A stretch of DNA of 64,000 nucleotides from Neosynechococcus sphagnicola sy1 (GTDB taxonomy: Bacteria > Cyanobacteriota > Cyanobacteriia > Neosynechococcales > Neosynechococcaceae): the NCBI RefSeq assembly GCF_000775285.1, contig NZ_JJML01000019.1, positions 54,201 to 118,200 on the forward strand, written 5' to 3'. Of the stretch, positions 19,543 to 28,574 are shown in pieces. Below the pieces are notes generated by a model. It made no database searches. It was not told the DNA's origin and was given only the letters and a program-made list of their open reading frames with translations. The first letter of the stretch is position 1. Every line of letters starts with the position of its first letter. Position numbers and translations under genes: made by a program.

Positions 19543-19901
19543 ATTTGATCCTCCTTGGGTGAATCCCGGTTCCAATAGCGAACCTCAATATTGACGATTT
19601 TAAGTTGTTGTTATCAATAATGTTGTTGGCCAACTTACCGGAATGGGCTGAATGCAGTTGCTGTGCCGCGCGAAACCTGTCCACTTTGGCGGTGGCTCTC
19701 CGGAGGTAGAGATGGTGTAAGCTATTGCTTAAGATTCTCTCGGCAGAGTTTCTAATCCCGTCATCCTCTGCTGGGCAATGAGCCAGTCAAGCCAAGAGGA
19801 TCTAGCATCCAGCGATGGAGCAACGGTCTCGCGACCGAATAGCGGCGACGCCAATGACCATTGCCCCCACGACTGAAGCGGCAGGGAAGAGGATAAAAGT
19901 T
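19543..19901. other. 359-bp spacer upstream of clpS
   Basis: Divergent promoter region between the small minus-strand gene and clpS. An open frame in phase with clpS extends back to 19815, but its codons do not resemble family N-termini, so I treat it as leader. Nothing else is recognised. Confidence 0.5.
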
Positions 19902-20183
19902 ATGTCTGTGGAAACCGTTGAGAAACGATCAACCGTTCGGAAAATTGCTCCCCGATACCGTGTGTTACTCCATAACGATGATTACAACTCCATGGAGTAT
20001 GTAGTCCAGGTATTGATCACAACAATTCCCAATCTGAGTGAGCCGCAAGCGGTCAACATTATGATGGAAGCCCACACCAATGGGTTGGCCGTGGTGATCA
20101 TCTGTGCCCAAGAACACGCTGAGTTCTACTGCGAAACCTTACGGAGTCACGGTCTCAGTAGCACCATTGAGCCGGATGAATAA
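19902..20183 (+). CDS. clpS: ATP-dependent Clp protease adaptor ClpS
   Basis: Adaptor of about 93 residues that delivers N-degron substrates to the ClpC/ClpA unfoldase. The whole family core is present: YRVLLHNDDYNSMEYVVQVL, with the acidic NDD residues that bind the free N-terminal amine, then MMEAHTNGLAVVIICAQEHA and the final SHGLSSTIEPDE. I place the start at ATG 19902, with agagga 8 nt upstream, which gives the family N-terminus MSVETVEKRSTVRK. The next gene, a membrane protease, starts 53 bp downstream on the same strand. Confidence 0.94.
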   Translation: MSVETVEKRSTVRKIAPRYRVLLHNDDYNSMEYVVQVLITTIPNLSEPQAVNIMMEAHTNGLAVVIICAQEHAEFYCETLRSHGLSSTIEPDE

Positions 20184-20235
20184 CTACAAACAGCGGGGAA
20201 TGTCGATCCCCCGATCCACCCTGGGCTGACGCTCA

Positions 20236-21072
20236 ATGCTCCCTCGGGACACCCATCGTCTTGCCACTGCTGCGGCTCCGGTACGGATCGGGATTTTCAT
20301 CTTGCTCTTGCTGGTCTGCTGGTTACCCTTGGCTGCGGCGATGTTGTGGCTAGTTTGCGATCGCAATCTCGCCAGCATTTTGACAATGGGGTTGCTCTTC
20401 GGGGAATTTCTGTTGCTCGTTTGGGCATGGGGGCACCTGGTTTACCGAGAGTCGAATCTATTTCACCGCTATGGGCTGCGTTGGACTGCGGTGAATGGCC
20501 AGGATTATCTCCGAGGGCTGGGCGTTGGTTTCTGGTTGTTATGGGCGCTGTTTGGGGTGGAAGGCTGGCTGGGTTGGTTGGTGTGGCAACCGCCGACCCA
20601 TGGCTGGGTGGGGCTACTGCTGGCAGGGTTCATGGTTGGCCTCGGGGTGGGATTGGCAGAAGAACTATTCTTCCGGGGGTGGTTGCTGGATGAACTGCAA
20701 CGAGACTATCCGCCCCAGTTGGTGTTGTGGGTAACGAGTCTGATCTATGCTGGACTGCATTTTCTCCGACCCCTGCCAGAGATTTTTAGAACCTGGCCCC
20801 AATTTTTAGGCTTAGTGATCCTGGGGGTGATCTTAGTAAGAGCCAAGGCTGTTACCCAGGGACGATTGGGACTGGCCATTGGCATCCATGGGGGATTGGT
20901 TTGGGGTTACTACCTGATCAATGTGGGTCAACTGGTGCGCTACACCCAAGCAGCACCTGCCTGGGTCACCGGCATTGATCACAACCCCTTGGCTGGCTTG
21001 ATGGGGCTGTTATTTTTAGGATTGCTTGCAGAGCTTCTGCGCTGGGGTTGGTTAGGAAGGGGGCAGTTTTAA
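20236..21072 (+). CDS. CPBP-family intramembrane protease
   Basis: A 278-residue polytopic membrane protein of the CPBP (Rce1/ABI) family, glutamic intramembrane proteases acting in maturation, bacteriocin immunity or unknown pathways. About seven hydrophobic helices are visible. Signature residues are GLAEELFFRGWLLDEL (the EExxxR motif) and the downstream LIYAGLHFLRP motif with the conserved His; the third motif is less clear. The 3' end overlaps the convergent methyltransferase gene by about 20 bp. Substrate unknown. Confidence 0.88.
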   Translation: MLPRDTHRLATAAAPVRIGIFILLLLVCWLPLAAAMLWLVCDRNLASILTMGLLFGEFLLLVWAWGHLVYRESNLFHRYGLRWTAVNGQDYLRGLGVGFWLLWALFGVEGWLGWLVWQPPTHGWVGLLLAGFMVGLGVGLAEELFFRGWLLDELQRDYPPQLVLWVTSLIYAGLHFLRPLPEIFRTWPQFLGLVILGVILVRAKAVTQGRLGLAIGIHGGLVWGYYLINVGQLVRYTQAAPAWVTGIDHNPLAGLMGLLFLGLLAELLRWGWLGRGQF

Positions 21073-21723
21073 GGCTAGGGTTAAGCCATCGCCAATGGGC
21101 ACCAGACTCAGTGCCACCCGTTGATCCATTGCTAGTTTTTGGTTAAAGGCACGAATGGCTTGGGTATGGTGGTCCTGGCTTTGGGGATCACTGACCCGCC
21201 CTCCCCAAAGCACATTATCAATGGCAATCAGGCCACCGGGACGGATCAATTGCAGCGATCGCTCGTAGTAGAGACTCTGATTTTCCTTATCGGCATCAAT
21301 AAAGGCAAAGTCAAAGGTTTCGGCCTCTCCAGCTGTGAGCAGTTGCTCCAGGGTTTCCAGGGCTGGAGCCAAGCGAAGGTCGATTTTGTCGGCGACGCCA
21401 GCTCTCTGCCAGTAGCGTTGGGCGATCGCGGTGTACTCCTGACTGCGATCGCAGGCAATGATTTTGCCGTCGGGGGGTAAAGCCAGGGCAACCACTAAGG
21501 CGCTATAACCCGTGAAGACCCCCACCTCTAGGGTTTTGCGAGCCTGGAGCAGCTGCACCAAAAGTGCCATAAACTGCCCCTGCTCCGGAGCGATTTGCAT
21601 CCGAGCCATGGGGTGCAAGGCCGTCTCTTCCCGGAGTTGCCGCAGCACCTCTGGTTCCCGCAGGGAAACCGACAAGAGATAATCGTAAAGGGTATCGCCT
21701 AAAGTAATCGTTTGACGGGACAC
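21052..21723 (-). CDS. Class I SAM-dependent O-methyltransferase (SynOMT-like)
   Basis: A 223-residue methyltransferase of the caffeoyl-CoA/catechol O-methyltransferase family, close in layout to Synechocystis SynOMT, a cation-dependent enzyme active on catechol-type substrates. Motif I is TLEVGVFTGYSALVVALALP, the metal/catalytic region is FIDADKENQSLYYE, and IDNVLWGGRV follows. I chose the GTG at 21723, which has an agga-type site about 9 nt upstream and gives the family length; an in-frame ATG at 21798 would add 25 residues of poor similarity. Physiological substrate unknown. Confidence 0.88.
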   Translation of the reverse strand: MSRQTITLGDTLYDYLLSVSLREPEVLRQLREETALHPMARMQIAPEQGQFMALLVQLLQARKTLEVGVFTGYSALVVALALPPDGKIIACDRSQEYTAIAQRYWQRAGVADKIDLRLAPALETLEQLLTAGEAETFDFAFIDADKENQSLYYERSLQLIRPGGLIAIDNVLWGGRVSDPQSQDHHTQAIRAFNQKLAMDQRVALSLVPIGDGLTLALKLPPS

Positions 21724-21877
21724 TGTGGAAATCCTGCCAGAAATAATTTGAACCTGCCCACAATCTATACTAGCCCTAGGGAGTGGCTGCGCTTGCACCA
21801 GCCTTGATCCCTAGACCGGGATGTCACAGGTTTGGTAATGCTTGACAGATCACTAGTCACTGGATAAGGAGCGGGAG

Positions 21878-22279
21878 ATGATAGGACGGCTGCTGATGAT
21901 CCTGTTGATGGGGTTGCTCACCGCGTGCGGAGGACTCTCAGAACCAAAGATCTCAACGATCCAGCAGGCGATCGCGATGGAAGTCAGCTACACCCAGCAA
22001 TCCCTCACCCGCCTCCTGCAACTAACCGCCACGACCCCACCCAAGTTCTCCATCAGCCATGTGCAGGTTCAACAGCAAGACCCCCTGGAAATTCAAAACC
22101 TCACTGGGTTTCATATTCAGGGTCACTATGACTTAACGCTGCAATTACCTCAACGACCGATCTACCAGCAACAGAACACCTTTGACATCTACCTGCAACG
22201 ACAGCAGGAGGGTAAATCCTGGCGACTGGCACACCCCCAAGGCGATGGCACGTGGAAAACCGAATTAATTTCCGGCTAA
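21878..22279 (+). CDS. Putative lipoprotein
   Basis: A 133-residue protein with a type II signal peptide: MIGRLLMILLMGLLTAC, with LTAC as lipobox, so Cys17 would be lipidated. The mature part is rich in Gln and predicted beta strands (IQGHYDLTLQLPQR), with the late FDIYLQRQQEGKSWRL segment. No family is recognised. Lies between the methyltransferase (divergent) and tRNA-Leu (convergent). Confidence 0.65.
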   Translation: MIGRLLMILLMGLLTACGGLSEPKISTIQQAIAMEVSYTQQSLTRLLQLTATTPPKFSISHVQVQQQDPLEIQNLTGFHIQGHYDLTLQLPQRPIYQQQNTFDIYLQRQQEGKSWRLAHPQGDGTWKTELISG

Positions 22280-22309
22280 TACCCAGCAGGGAGCCGGGAT
22301 CAAGGTGAA

Positions 22310-22390
22310 TGCGGATGGCGAGACTCGAACTCGCAAGGCAAAGCCACACGCCCCTCAAACGTGCGCGTATACCAATTCCGCCACATCCGC
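22310..22390 (-). tRNA. tRNA-Leu (GAG)
   Basis: An 81-nt class II tRNA: acceptor stem gcggatg/catccgc with discriminator A, the D region ggcggaattggtatacgc typical of tRNA-Leu, anticodon stem cacgt/gcgtg with loop ttGAGgg, a long variable arm, and T loop ttcgagt. No encoded CCA. Confidence 0.95.
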
Positions 22391-22588
22391 ATGGTTCATT
22401 TTTTGATGCCTAACAATTGTAGCACTCTGTCGGGATTTCCAGCGTGATAGGATGGGCTACTGGGTAGCAAATCTTCAAAGTCTGTTTTCTTGGTAGGGTA
22501 GGCTGCTTGTACGCCACCCTGCGGACTCTTCCTGCAACAGGCCTCCTCCCCCAGGAATATGCTGAATTTGTACTGATCGCGCTGGCAG

Positions 22589-23954
22589 ATGCATTTTTCA
22601 AAAATTTTGATTGCCAACCGGGGGGAAATTGCACTCCGGATTCTCCGTACCTGTGAAGAAATGGGCATTGCGACGGTTGCGGTACACTCAACGGTCGATC
22701 GTCATGCCCTCCACGTTCAATTGGCTGATGAGAGCGTCTGTATTGGTGATCCTCCCAGTAGTAAAAGTTACTTGAATATTCCGAATATCATCGCCGCAGC
22801 CTTGACGCGGAATGCAACTGCCATCCATCCAGGGTATGGATTCTTGGCAGAAAATGCTCGCTTTGCGGAAATCTGCGCCGATCATAACCTGGCGTTCATT
22901 GGCCCCTCCCCCGAGGCCATTCGAGCCATGGGAGACAAGTCCACCGCCAAAGCCACGATGCAACAGGTGGGGGTACCGACGGTTCCTGGCAGTGACGGGT
23001 TGCTGACCCATGAAAAAGAAGCCATCGTGGTTGCCCGCAAGATTGGCTACCCTGTGATTATCAAAGCCACCGCTGGCGGTGGGGGGCGGGGAATGCGACT
23101 GGTTCGGGAAGAATCCGAATTCATCCGCGCCTTTCAGGCTGCCCAAGGAGAGGCAGAAGCAGCCTTCGGTAATTCAGGAGTCTACCTAGAAAAATTTATT
23201 GAGCGCCCACGACACATTGAGTTTCAAATCCTAGCCGACAGTTACGGGAACGTGATTCATCTAGGAGAACGAGACTGCTCGATTCAGCGGCGGCATCAAA
23301 AACTACTAGAAGAAGCTCCCAGCCCAGCTCTCAGTGATTCGTTGCGGCGGCAAATGGGGGAGGCCGCCATCCTGGCCGCCCAGTCCATTCAATATCTGGG
23401 AGCTGGCACGGTGGAATTCTTGTTGGATCAATCGGGGAAATTCTATTTCATGGAGATGAATACCCGGATTCAGGTAGAGCATCCGGTCACCGAAATGATT
23501 ACCGGATTGGATCTGATTGCCGAGCAAATTCGGATTGCCCAGGGGGAAAAACTCAACTTAACCCAGGCTCAGGTTAAGTTCCAGGGTCATGCCATTGAAT
23601 GTCGGATTAATGCGGAAGATCCCGATTACAACTTCCGTCCCCATCCCGGACGAATTAGCGGTTATCTCCCTCCCGGTGGACCAGGGGTGCGCATGGATTC
23701 CCATGTCTATACCGACTATGAGATCCCCCCCCTACTATGATTCTCTGATTGGCAAACTGATTGTTTGGGGATGTGATCGCAATGCTGCCATCCATCGGAT
23801 GAAGCGGGCACTGCGAGAATGTGCGATCACAGGACTGCCGACTACCATTAGTTTTCACCAGAAAGTTCTAGAGACAACAGAATTTCTCAATGGCGAGGTC
23901 TACACCAACTTCGTTGAGCAGATGATGCAGCGACAGTCGAATTCAGATCAGTGA
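22589..23954 (+). CDS. accC: Acetyl-CoA carboxylase, biotin carboxylase subunit (one apparent frameshift)
   Basis: ATP-dependent carboxylation of biotin on AccB, the first half-reaction of fatty-acid synthesis. Two overlapping frames give about 454 residues, close to the usual ~450. All three domains are seen: the N-terminal [17 protein letters not shown], the ATP-grasp glycine loop [17 protein letters not shown], the catalytic [14 protein letters not shown], and the C-terminal [13 protein letters not shown]. The break is a C8 run (23725-23732); seven bases give [12 protein letters not shown]. accC is essential, so a sequence error is much more likely than a real mutation. Confidence 0.95.
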
Positions 23955-23975
23955 GGATTTTTGGAATTTTTGCAG

Positions 23976-24013
23976 CTCAAAAAACAAAGTTGTTAACCCC
24001 CTAGGGAGTTAAC
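23976..24013 (-). terminator. Terminator overlapping the yggT stop codon
   Basis: On the minus strand an 11-bp stem with one mismatch (gttaactccct/agggggttaac) starts in the last codons of yggT and is followed by aactttgttttttg. The same hairpin sits 38 bp after accC on the plus strand, so it may stop transcription both ways. Confidence 0.65.
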
Positions 24014-24291
24014 AGCAGGGTCAATAAGCCCTGCTGACCCAACAGCAGTTCCCGCAGCAGGCTAAAAATCCCAAACCAGATAATAGGAGTAATATCAACA
24101 CCGCCCAGGGGGGGCAGCCATTTGCGTAAGGGGATCAATAATGGCTCCGTCGGCCACGCGATCAGACAAACGGGAAACTGATTTAATTCAACTTGGGGAT
24201 ACCAGGTGAGGACAATTCGGGCAATGAAGAGGAGGCTCATCAACCCCAGGAACAAGCCCAGTCCCCAGGTTGTCAGCAATGCAGTGGTCAT
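24001..24291 (-). CDS. YggT/Ycf19-family membrane protein
   Basis: A 96-residue membrane protein with two hydrophobic regions, an N-terminal double-length one (about 4-30) and a C-terminal one. The family signature is visible as IARIVLTWYPQVELNQFP and TEPLLIPLRKWLPPLGGVDITPII. YggT/Ycf19 proteins act in membrane-protein or cytochrome placement and, in cyanobacteria and chloroplasts, in nucleoid or division-related organisation; the role here is open. Divergent from psbX. Confidence 0.9.
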   Translation of the reverse strand: MTTALLTTWGLGLFLGLMSLLFIARIVLTWYPQVELNQFPVCLIAWPTEPLLIPLRKWLPPLGGVDITPIIWFGIFSLLRELLLGQQGLLTLLLTP

Positions 24292-24558
24292 GAATCCTTA
24301 AGCTTTGTAACACTGTTGTTCTCATTTTACTGCCATCGATGGATCTTGCGATCCAGGTGGGGGTCAGCTAGGGTGACAAGCCAGGTGGGGAGGGCTAGAG
24401 GCCATTCTGGCTCTGGAGGAGCGGCTATAGCCATGACTATCCGGGAGTTGAGATTTGGCAGGGCGTTTCTCAGAAGGTTGCCAGAATGGCTTCTCAAGGT
24501 TGTAACAGACGGTTAAAATTTAGAAATTAGGAAATCTTGTAAGAAAGGATGAAGATCG

Positions 24559-24678
24559 ATGACTCCTTCGTTAGCTAATTTTCTCTGGAGTTTGCTCTGG
24601 GGTACCGTGATTGTAGTGGTTCCAGTCACTGTGGGCCTGGTCTTTATCAGTCAAAAAGATAAGATTCAACGTTCCTAA
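24559..24678 (+). CDS. psbX: Photosystem II protein PsbX
   Basis: A 39-residue single-helix subunit of photosystem II near the QB/cytochrome b559 side. The start [16 protein letters not shown], the transmembrane helix, and the end [12 protein letters not shown] match the family closely. ATG at 24559, stop at 24676-24678; an aaagga site lies upstream. Followed by ycf66 on the same strand, 179 bp on. Confidence 0.96.
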   Translation: MTPSLANFLWSLLWGTVIVVVPVTVGLVFISQKDKIQRS

Positions 24679-24857
24679 CCTTACTGTCAGCATCCCCTGA
24701 CCTCAGCTTCCGGCAGTCGTTGACTCTTGTAGTCCCCTGTCGAGCTGAGGTTTTATATTGAGCGCCGTAGTCTCAAATCTGCTGCCCATGCTCCCAAGTT
24801 CTGTGAAGGACGGTAGGAGTGACTTGCTAACATAGAGGCTGAAACAGGAGACAGGAC

Positions 24858-25673
24858 ATGGTAAACATTGGGTTCGGCTGGAGTAGCCTGCTAGGTGTTG
24901 TGCTGGTGGTGGCAGGGGCAGCCCTGTACTTTCTACGATCAGTCCGTCCGGCTCTGGCACGGGATCACGATATCTTTTTTGCCGCAGTGGGCTTACTCTG
25001 CGGTGGCATCCTTTTTTTCCAGGGTTGGCGGCTGGATCCAATTTTGCAATTTGGACAATTTTTGCTCACGGGTTCTGCGATTTTCTTTGCCGTTGAAAGC
25101 ATCCGCATGCGGGGAGTGGCAACGGAACAGGCCAAGCGGGACACCCCAATTGTGGATGAGGATCGTCCGGTCAGCCGGGTATACCAGGCCGAACTGGATG
25201 AGCTCAATCCCTACGATGAACGTCCTGTCACTCGCCGGATTCGGGGCACCCGGGACACTCGGTCTACCTATGCTGATGAATATGAAGGAGAAGTGCGCCG
25301 TCGTCCGCCAAGTCGAGGCAGCAGCAGTGGCACGGTGGATCGTCCGGTCACGGATGCTGGCGATCGCAGCCGCAGGCGGCGTCCCCGCCCAGAGACTCCG
25401 GCCTCCGATCAACCCATAACTACAGCAGGTCGAGAGGGCTATCGGGAGAGCGGAACCAAACCTCCCCGCCCTAGCAGCAGTCCTTCCCCTCGCCCCTCCG
25501 AACCTCGGAACTCGGGCTCGGATGCTCCCCCACGTCCCAAACGACCGCGTCCAACCCAAGAGACTGTGCGCCAGACTCCCCCTTCGACGATCGATCCCCC
25601 CGCCGATGACTACGCAGATTATCGGCCGGTCAACTACCCGGATGAAGACGACAATTCAGGGAATTTTGATTAG
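24858..25673 (+). CDS. Ycf66-family protein
   Basis: A 271-residue protein with three N-terminal hydrophobic helices (about 8-27, 40-57, 63-84) and a long disordered cytoplasmic tail rich in Arg, Pro and Ser. The N-terminal segments (SSLLGVVLVVAGAALYFLRS, FFAAVGLLCGGILFFQGW) are those of Ycf66, retained in some plastid genomes and in cyanobacteria, function unknown. The tail contains repeated DRPV(S/T)R-like motifs. The last 32 bp overlap the next gene, implying translational coupling. Confidence 0.88.
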   Translation: MVNIGFGWSSLLGVVLVVAGAALYFLRSVRPALARDHDIFFAAVGLLCGGILFFQGWRLDPILQFGQFLLTGSAIFFAVESIRMRGVATEQAKRDTPIVDEDRPVSRVYQAELDELNPYDERPVTRRIRGTRDTRSTYADEYEGEVRRRPPSRGSSSGTVDRPVTDAGDRSRRRRPRPETPASDQPITTAGREGYRESGTKPPRPSSSPSPRPSEPRNSGSDAPPRPKRPRPTQETVRQTPPSTIDPPADDYADYRPVNYPDEDDNSGNFD

Positions 25674-26277
25674 GGGAGGGACGGCTCCCCATCGATCCCT
25701 TCCCAGCCACGCCAAGGGTTTCCACGCTAGGGCTCGTCAGGTTGCTCTGGGGCTGATCACCAGCCTGGGTTTAACCCTGGTCGGGTGCGGCTCTGGGTCA
25801 GGGCCGCTGGGATCGATGTTCCTCAACAGTCGCTATACCGATCAACAACCCGCTCTCAGTGGAGATGGTCGCTTCCTGGCTTTTGTTTCCAGTCGCAATG
25901 GTACTGCCCAGATCCTGTTCTATGACCTGCAACAGCGCCGATTTTGGGATCTTCCGGGCTTAAATCGACCGGATGCGATCGCTGAAAGTCCAAGTCTCAG
26001 TTACACAGGCCGCTACCTTGTCTATCTCTCTGCAGCCCAGGGACGTCCAGAGATACAGCTCTATGATCGGATTACCCAGCGGGTACAGCCGCTAAGCGTG
26101 GGTTATCGAGGTTGGATGCGTCACCCGAGTATGAGTCCCGATGGTCGCTATATTGCCTTTGAAAATAGCCTGCGGGGACAATGGGATATTGAAGTGTTCG
26201 ATCGCGGTCCCAATATTGAATTAGACCGACCCAATGATGGTCGTCCCCAGCCATCTCCGGTGACAGTGCCGCCCTAA
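25642..26277 (+). CDS. TolB-like beta-propeller lipoprotein (paralogue 1)
   Basis: An exported 211-residue protein starting inside the end of ycf66. I picked ATG 25642 because it precedes a signal sequence ending in the lipobox LVGC (about residue 49). The mature part has three PD40/TolB repeats: ALSGDGRFLAFVSSRNG, SLSYTGRYLVYLSAAQGRP and SMSPDGRYIAFENSLRGQWD. TolB-type propellers bind proteins or peptidoglycan-linked partners in the periplasm; three blades alone are too few for a closed propeller, so it may oligomerise or act with its neighbour. Confidence 0.82.
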   Translation: MKTTIQGILIRGGTAPHRSLPSHAKGFHARARQVALGLITSLGLTLVGCGSGSGPLGSMFLNSRYTDQQPALSGDGRFLAFVSSRNGTAQILFYDLQQRRFWDLPGLNRPDAIAESPSLSYTGRYLVYLSAAQGRPEIQLYDRITQRVQPLSVGYRGWMRHPSMSPDGRYIAFENSLRGQWDIEVFDRGPNIELDRPNDGRPQPSPVTVPP

Positions 26278-26279
26278 CC

Positions 26280-26837
26280 ATGGTTTTCCCCTGTTCTGAT
26301 TCCAGGGTTGTGAAATCGACCCAACCTATCAGTCTCCTGCTGGCGATCGCGGCGCTGTTAGGCAGTTGCACAAGTGCTCCTCGGCTTTTGAGCTTTCCCT
26401 TTGATGCCGCCGGACGCAGCCTCAACAGCCCCTTTATGGAAGCCACTCCCCGCATGGCGGGTCGGTTTTTAGTGTTTGTCTCCGATCGTCGGGGGAGTCA
26501 AGATATTTATCTGTTCGATGCCGTAGAGCGACGCTTAGTTGATCTGCCGGGCTTAAATGCCCTCGATCTGCTGGCAACCAGTCCGGCTGTCTCTGCGGAT
26601 GGGCGTACTATTGTCTTTGTGGGTAGTCGTCAGGGGCAATCGGATCTCTATCTCTACAATCGCGACACCACTCAGCTCCAGAACCTCACGGACAATCTTC
26701 CAGCCCAAGTGAGTGACCCGACGATCAGTGCCGATGGTAGTACCATTGCCTTTGCCGCCAGCATCAATGGGCAATGGGATATCCTAGTCTATAACCGTTT
26801 CGGGCAGCCCTTGAATATCCCCGTCGAACCCCGCTAA
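26280..26837 (+). CDS. TolB-like beta-propeller lipoprotein (paralogue 2)
   Basis: A 185-residue protein beginning 2 bp after the stop of its paralogue. A signal sequence ends in lipobox LLGSC (about residue 30), followed by three PD40 repeats: RMAGRFLVFVSDRRGSQD, AVSADGRTIVFVGSRQGQSD and TISADGSTIAFAASINGQWD. The order, spacing and shared LPGLN and GQWDI motifs show that it arose from the preceding gene by tandem duplication. The pair may form one composite propeller at the membrane, which is inference. Confidence 0.85.
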   Translation: MVFPCSDSRVVKSTQPISLLLAIAALLGSCTSAPRLLSFPFDAAGRSLNSPFMEATPRMAGRFLVFVSDRRGSQDIYLFDAVERRLVDLPGLNALDLLATSPAVSADGRTIVFVGSRQGQSDLYLYNRDTTQLQNLTDNLPAQVSDPTISADGSTIAFAASINGQWDILVYNRFGQPLNIPVEPR

Positions 26838-26871
26838 ACTCTTGCTGGCTTGAGCCTTTGGGACTGAATTC

Positions 26872-27216
26872 ATGATTGAGTCTGATCATCACTTACCGCC
26901 AGTCCAGCCCCATGACAGTGTCTCTCACAGTCATCCCCACACCCATATCCACTCGGAAGCCTCCCTGCGCCAGATCGTCAATCGCCTCTCTCGCATTGAG
27001 GGGCATATCCGGGGAATTAAGGTGATGGTACAAGAAAGTCGCCCCTGCCCCGATGTTTTGGTGCAGATTGCGGCGATTCGGGGGGCATTGGATCGAGTTG
27101 CCCGTCTGGTTCTTGATGAACACTTGACGGAGTGCATTGCCAGGGCAGCCGCAGCTGGCAATATTGAAGCTGAGATTGAGGAGTTGAAGATTGCCCTCGA
27201 TCGCTTTCTGCCGTGA
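26872..27216 (+). CDS. InrS/CsoR-family metal-sensing repressor
   Basis: A 114-residue DUF156 repressor of the CsoR/RcnR/InrS family, an all-helical tetramer that releases DNA on binding metal. The N-terminus is His-rich (HSHPHTHIH). Cys59, His84 and Cys88 have the same spacing as the nickel ligands of Synechocystis InrS (Cys53, His78, Cys82), and His27 corresponds to InrS His21. I therefore favour nickel sensing over copper. The core QIVNRLSRIEGHIRGIKVMV is strongly conserved. No nickel exporter gene adjoins it, so its target lies elsewhere or is itself. Confidence 0.88.
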   Translation: MIESDHHLPPVQPHDSVSHSHPHTHIHSEASLRQIVNRLSRIEGHIRGIKVMVQESRPCPDVLVQIAAIRGALDRVARLVLDEHLTECIARAAAAGNIEAEIEELKIALDRFLP

Positions 27217-27230
27217 ACTTCCCCCAGGGA

Positions 27231-27956
27231 CTAAGTTGCCTGTCCCTTCAGCCGCCGCTTCACCCCTTCGGCAATTTTTTGCCCCAAGTATTCTGGGATT
27301 AAGCTTTCGTCGGGGCCGAGGAGATACAGAATCAGGCGCGTTCGTCCCCGCCACACCAGCAGGGTGGCATTGACAATCAGCAAGTCCTCGTGCCAGATGG
27401 CATTCATAACTTTGTAAAACAAACCCGGTTGGTTGTCAGCTTCAACCAGCAGGGCGGGCAGATGAAAAACCGGGTCAACATAGAACTCTGTTTCCACATG
27501 TTCTACCCCCTCATTGAGCTTAAACTCTACGGTCAGCATTTCTTCGACCTCAAATCGTCCCGCCAAGGCCTCACGAATGGCGCGACAGGTATTTTCAGCG
27601 GTCTTATCCGTCAGCGGCTTCCCACCCCGAGACAGGATTAATTTCACAAAGACCAGCATCGGGGCAGAAATTTGCCCATACAAGCTCAGACTGTGAATCG
27701 TCAGCCCATAGGCAGCGAGAACGCCAAAGATGTCACTGAGTAAAAATGACTGATTGCGATAGACAAATTGGAGGACACTGCGATTGCCTTCGGGCTTGAT
27801 TTCAATCACAGCTTGCTGACTGTGGTATAGCTGGTAGGCCAACTTGAGGTTTTGTAGTTGAACCTCACTACTGACAAATTGCTCATAGAATTTCGGAAAC
27901 GCCTTATTGAAGCGTTTAAGGAGTTCTAGCGTCGAGGATTTCAGACCCGGAGCCAT
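27231..27956 (-). CDS. ACT-domain protein
   Basis: A 241-residue soluble protein with two ACT-like regions resembling the C-terminus of GlnD: LQFVYRNQSFLLSDIFGVLAA at about 65-85, and LPALLVEADNQPGLFYKVMN at about 168-187. ACT domains bind small effectors, often amino acids. No catalytic domain is attached, so it may be a stand-alone regulator or sensor. Divergent from the GNAT gene and convergent with the metal sensor. Precise function unknown. Confidence 0.75.
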   Translation of the reverse strand: MAPGLKSSTLELLKRFNKAFPKFYEQFVSSEVQLQNLKLAYQLYHSQQAVIEIKPEGNRSVLQFVYRNQSFLLSDIFGVLAAYGLTIHSLSLYGQISAPMLVFVKLILSRGGKPLTDKTAENTCRAIREALAGRFEVEEMLTVEFKLNEGVEHVETEFYVDPVFHLPALLVEADNQPGLFYKVMNAIWHEDLLIVNATLLVWRGRTRLILYLLGPDESLIPEYLGQKIAEGVKRRLKGQAT

Positions 27957-28029
27957 AATCGTTTAAGAGAGTACGGGCGATATACTAGCTAGTACTGTTA
28001 TCTAGCTTCACTACCTTAGCCACATCTGC

Positions 28030-28557
28030 ATGGGTTTTTGGAAAAACTTATTTACTGGTTCTGATCCGGCTTCAGCCCCGAAGGCAACCCAGCTTGAGGA
28101 GTATTCTACTGAAGTTGTAGGTCAATATACCAGTGGCAATGCCCGCCTCTTCTTCAGTACAGAACGGGAAATAGATCTGTATGAACTGGAGGAACTGTGT
28201 GATGCAGTTGGCTGGTCGCGTCGTCCCATGCGCAAGGTCAGAAAGGCACTTCAGTTTAGTTTTTTGGTGATGACCATCTGGGAGCAACGGAGCAGTCAGC
28301 GACGGCTGGTGGGATTTGCCAGAGCCACCTCTGACCATGCTTTCAATGCCACTATTTGGGATGTGGTCATCCATCCCACCTATCAGGGTAAGGGGTTGGG
28401 CAAGGCCATGATGAAGCAGATGATTAAGCAACTTCGCACGGAAGATATCAGTAACATTACTCTATTTGCCGACCCCCAAGTGGTTGATTTTTACCGAGGG
28501 TTAGGGTTTATGTCCGATCCGGAAGGCATTAAGGGCATGTTCTGGTATCCTGACTAA
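28030..28557 (+). CDS. GNAT acetyltransferase (plastid NSI/SNAT-like)
   Basis: A 175-residue N-acetyltransferase. The acetyl-CoA loop is the A-motif [20 protein letters not shown], with [16 protein letters not shown] forming the B region. The N-terminal [26 protein letters not shown] segment matches cyanobacterial proteins related to chloroplast NSI/SNAT enzymes, which acetylate lysines or protein N-termini and have serotonin acetylating activity in vitro. Substrate here is not determinable. Followed 17 bp later by cobS. Confidence 0.88.
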   Translation: MGFWKNLFTGSDPASAPKATQLEEYSTEVVGQYTSGNARLFFSTEREIDLYELEELCDAVGWSRRPMRKVRKALQFSFLVMTIWEQRSSQRRLVGFARATSDHAFNATIWDVVIHPTYQGKGLGKAMMKQMIKQLRTEDISNITLFADPQVVDFYRGLGFMSDPEGIKGMFWYPD

Positions 28558-28574
28558 CCCCCCCATGCCCCCCC

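Noticed and set aside
19815..19901. 29-codon N-terminal extension of clpS
   Set aside because: Family proteins begin near MSVETVEKRST; a ribosome-binding site precedes that ATG.
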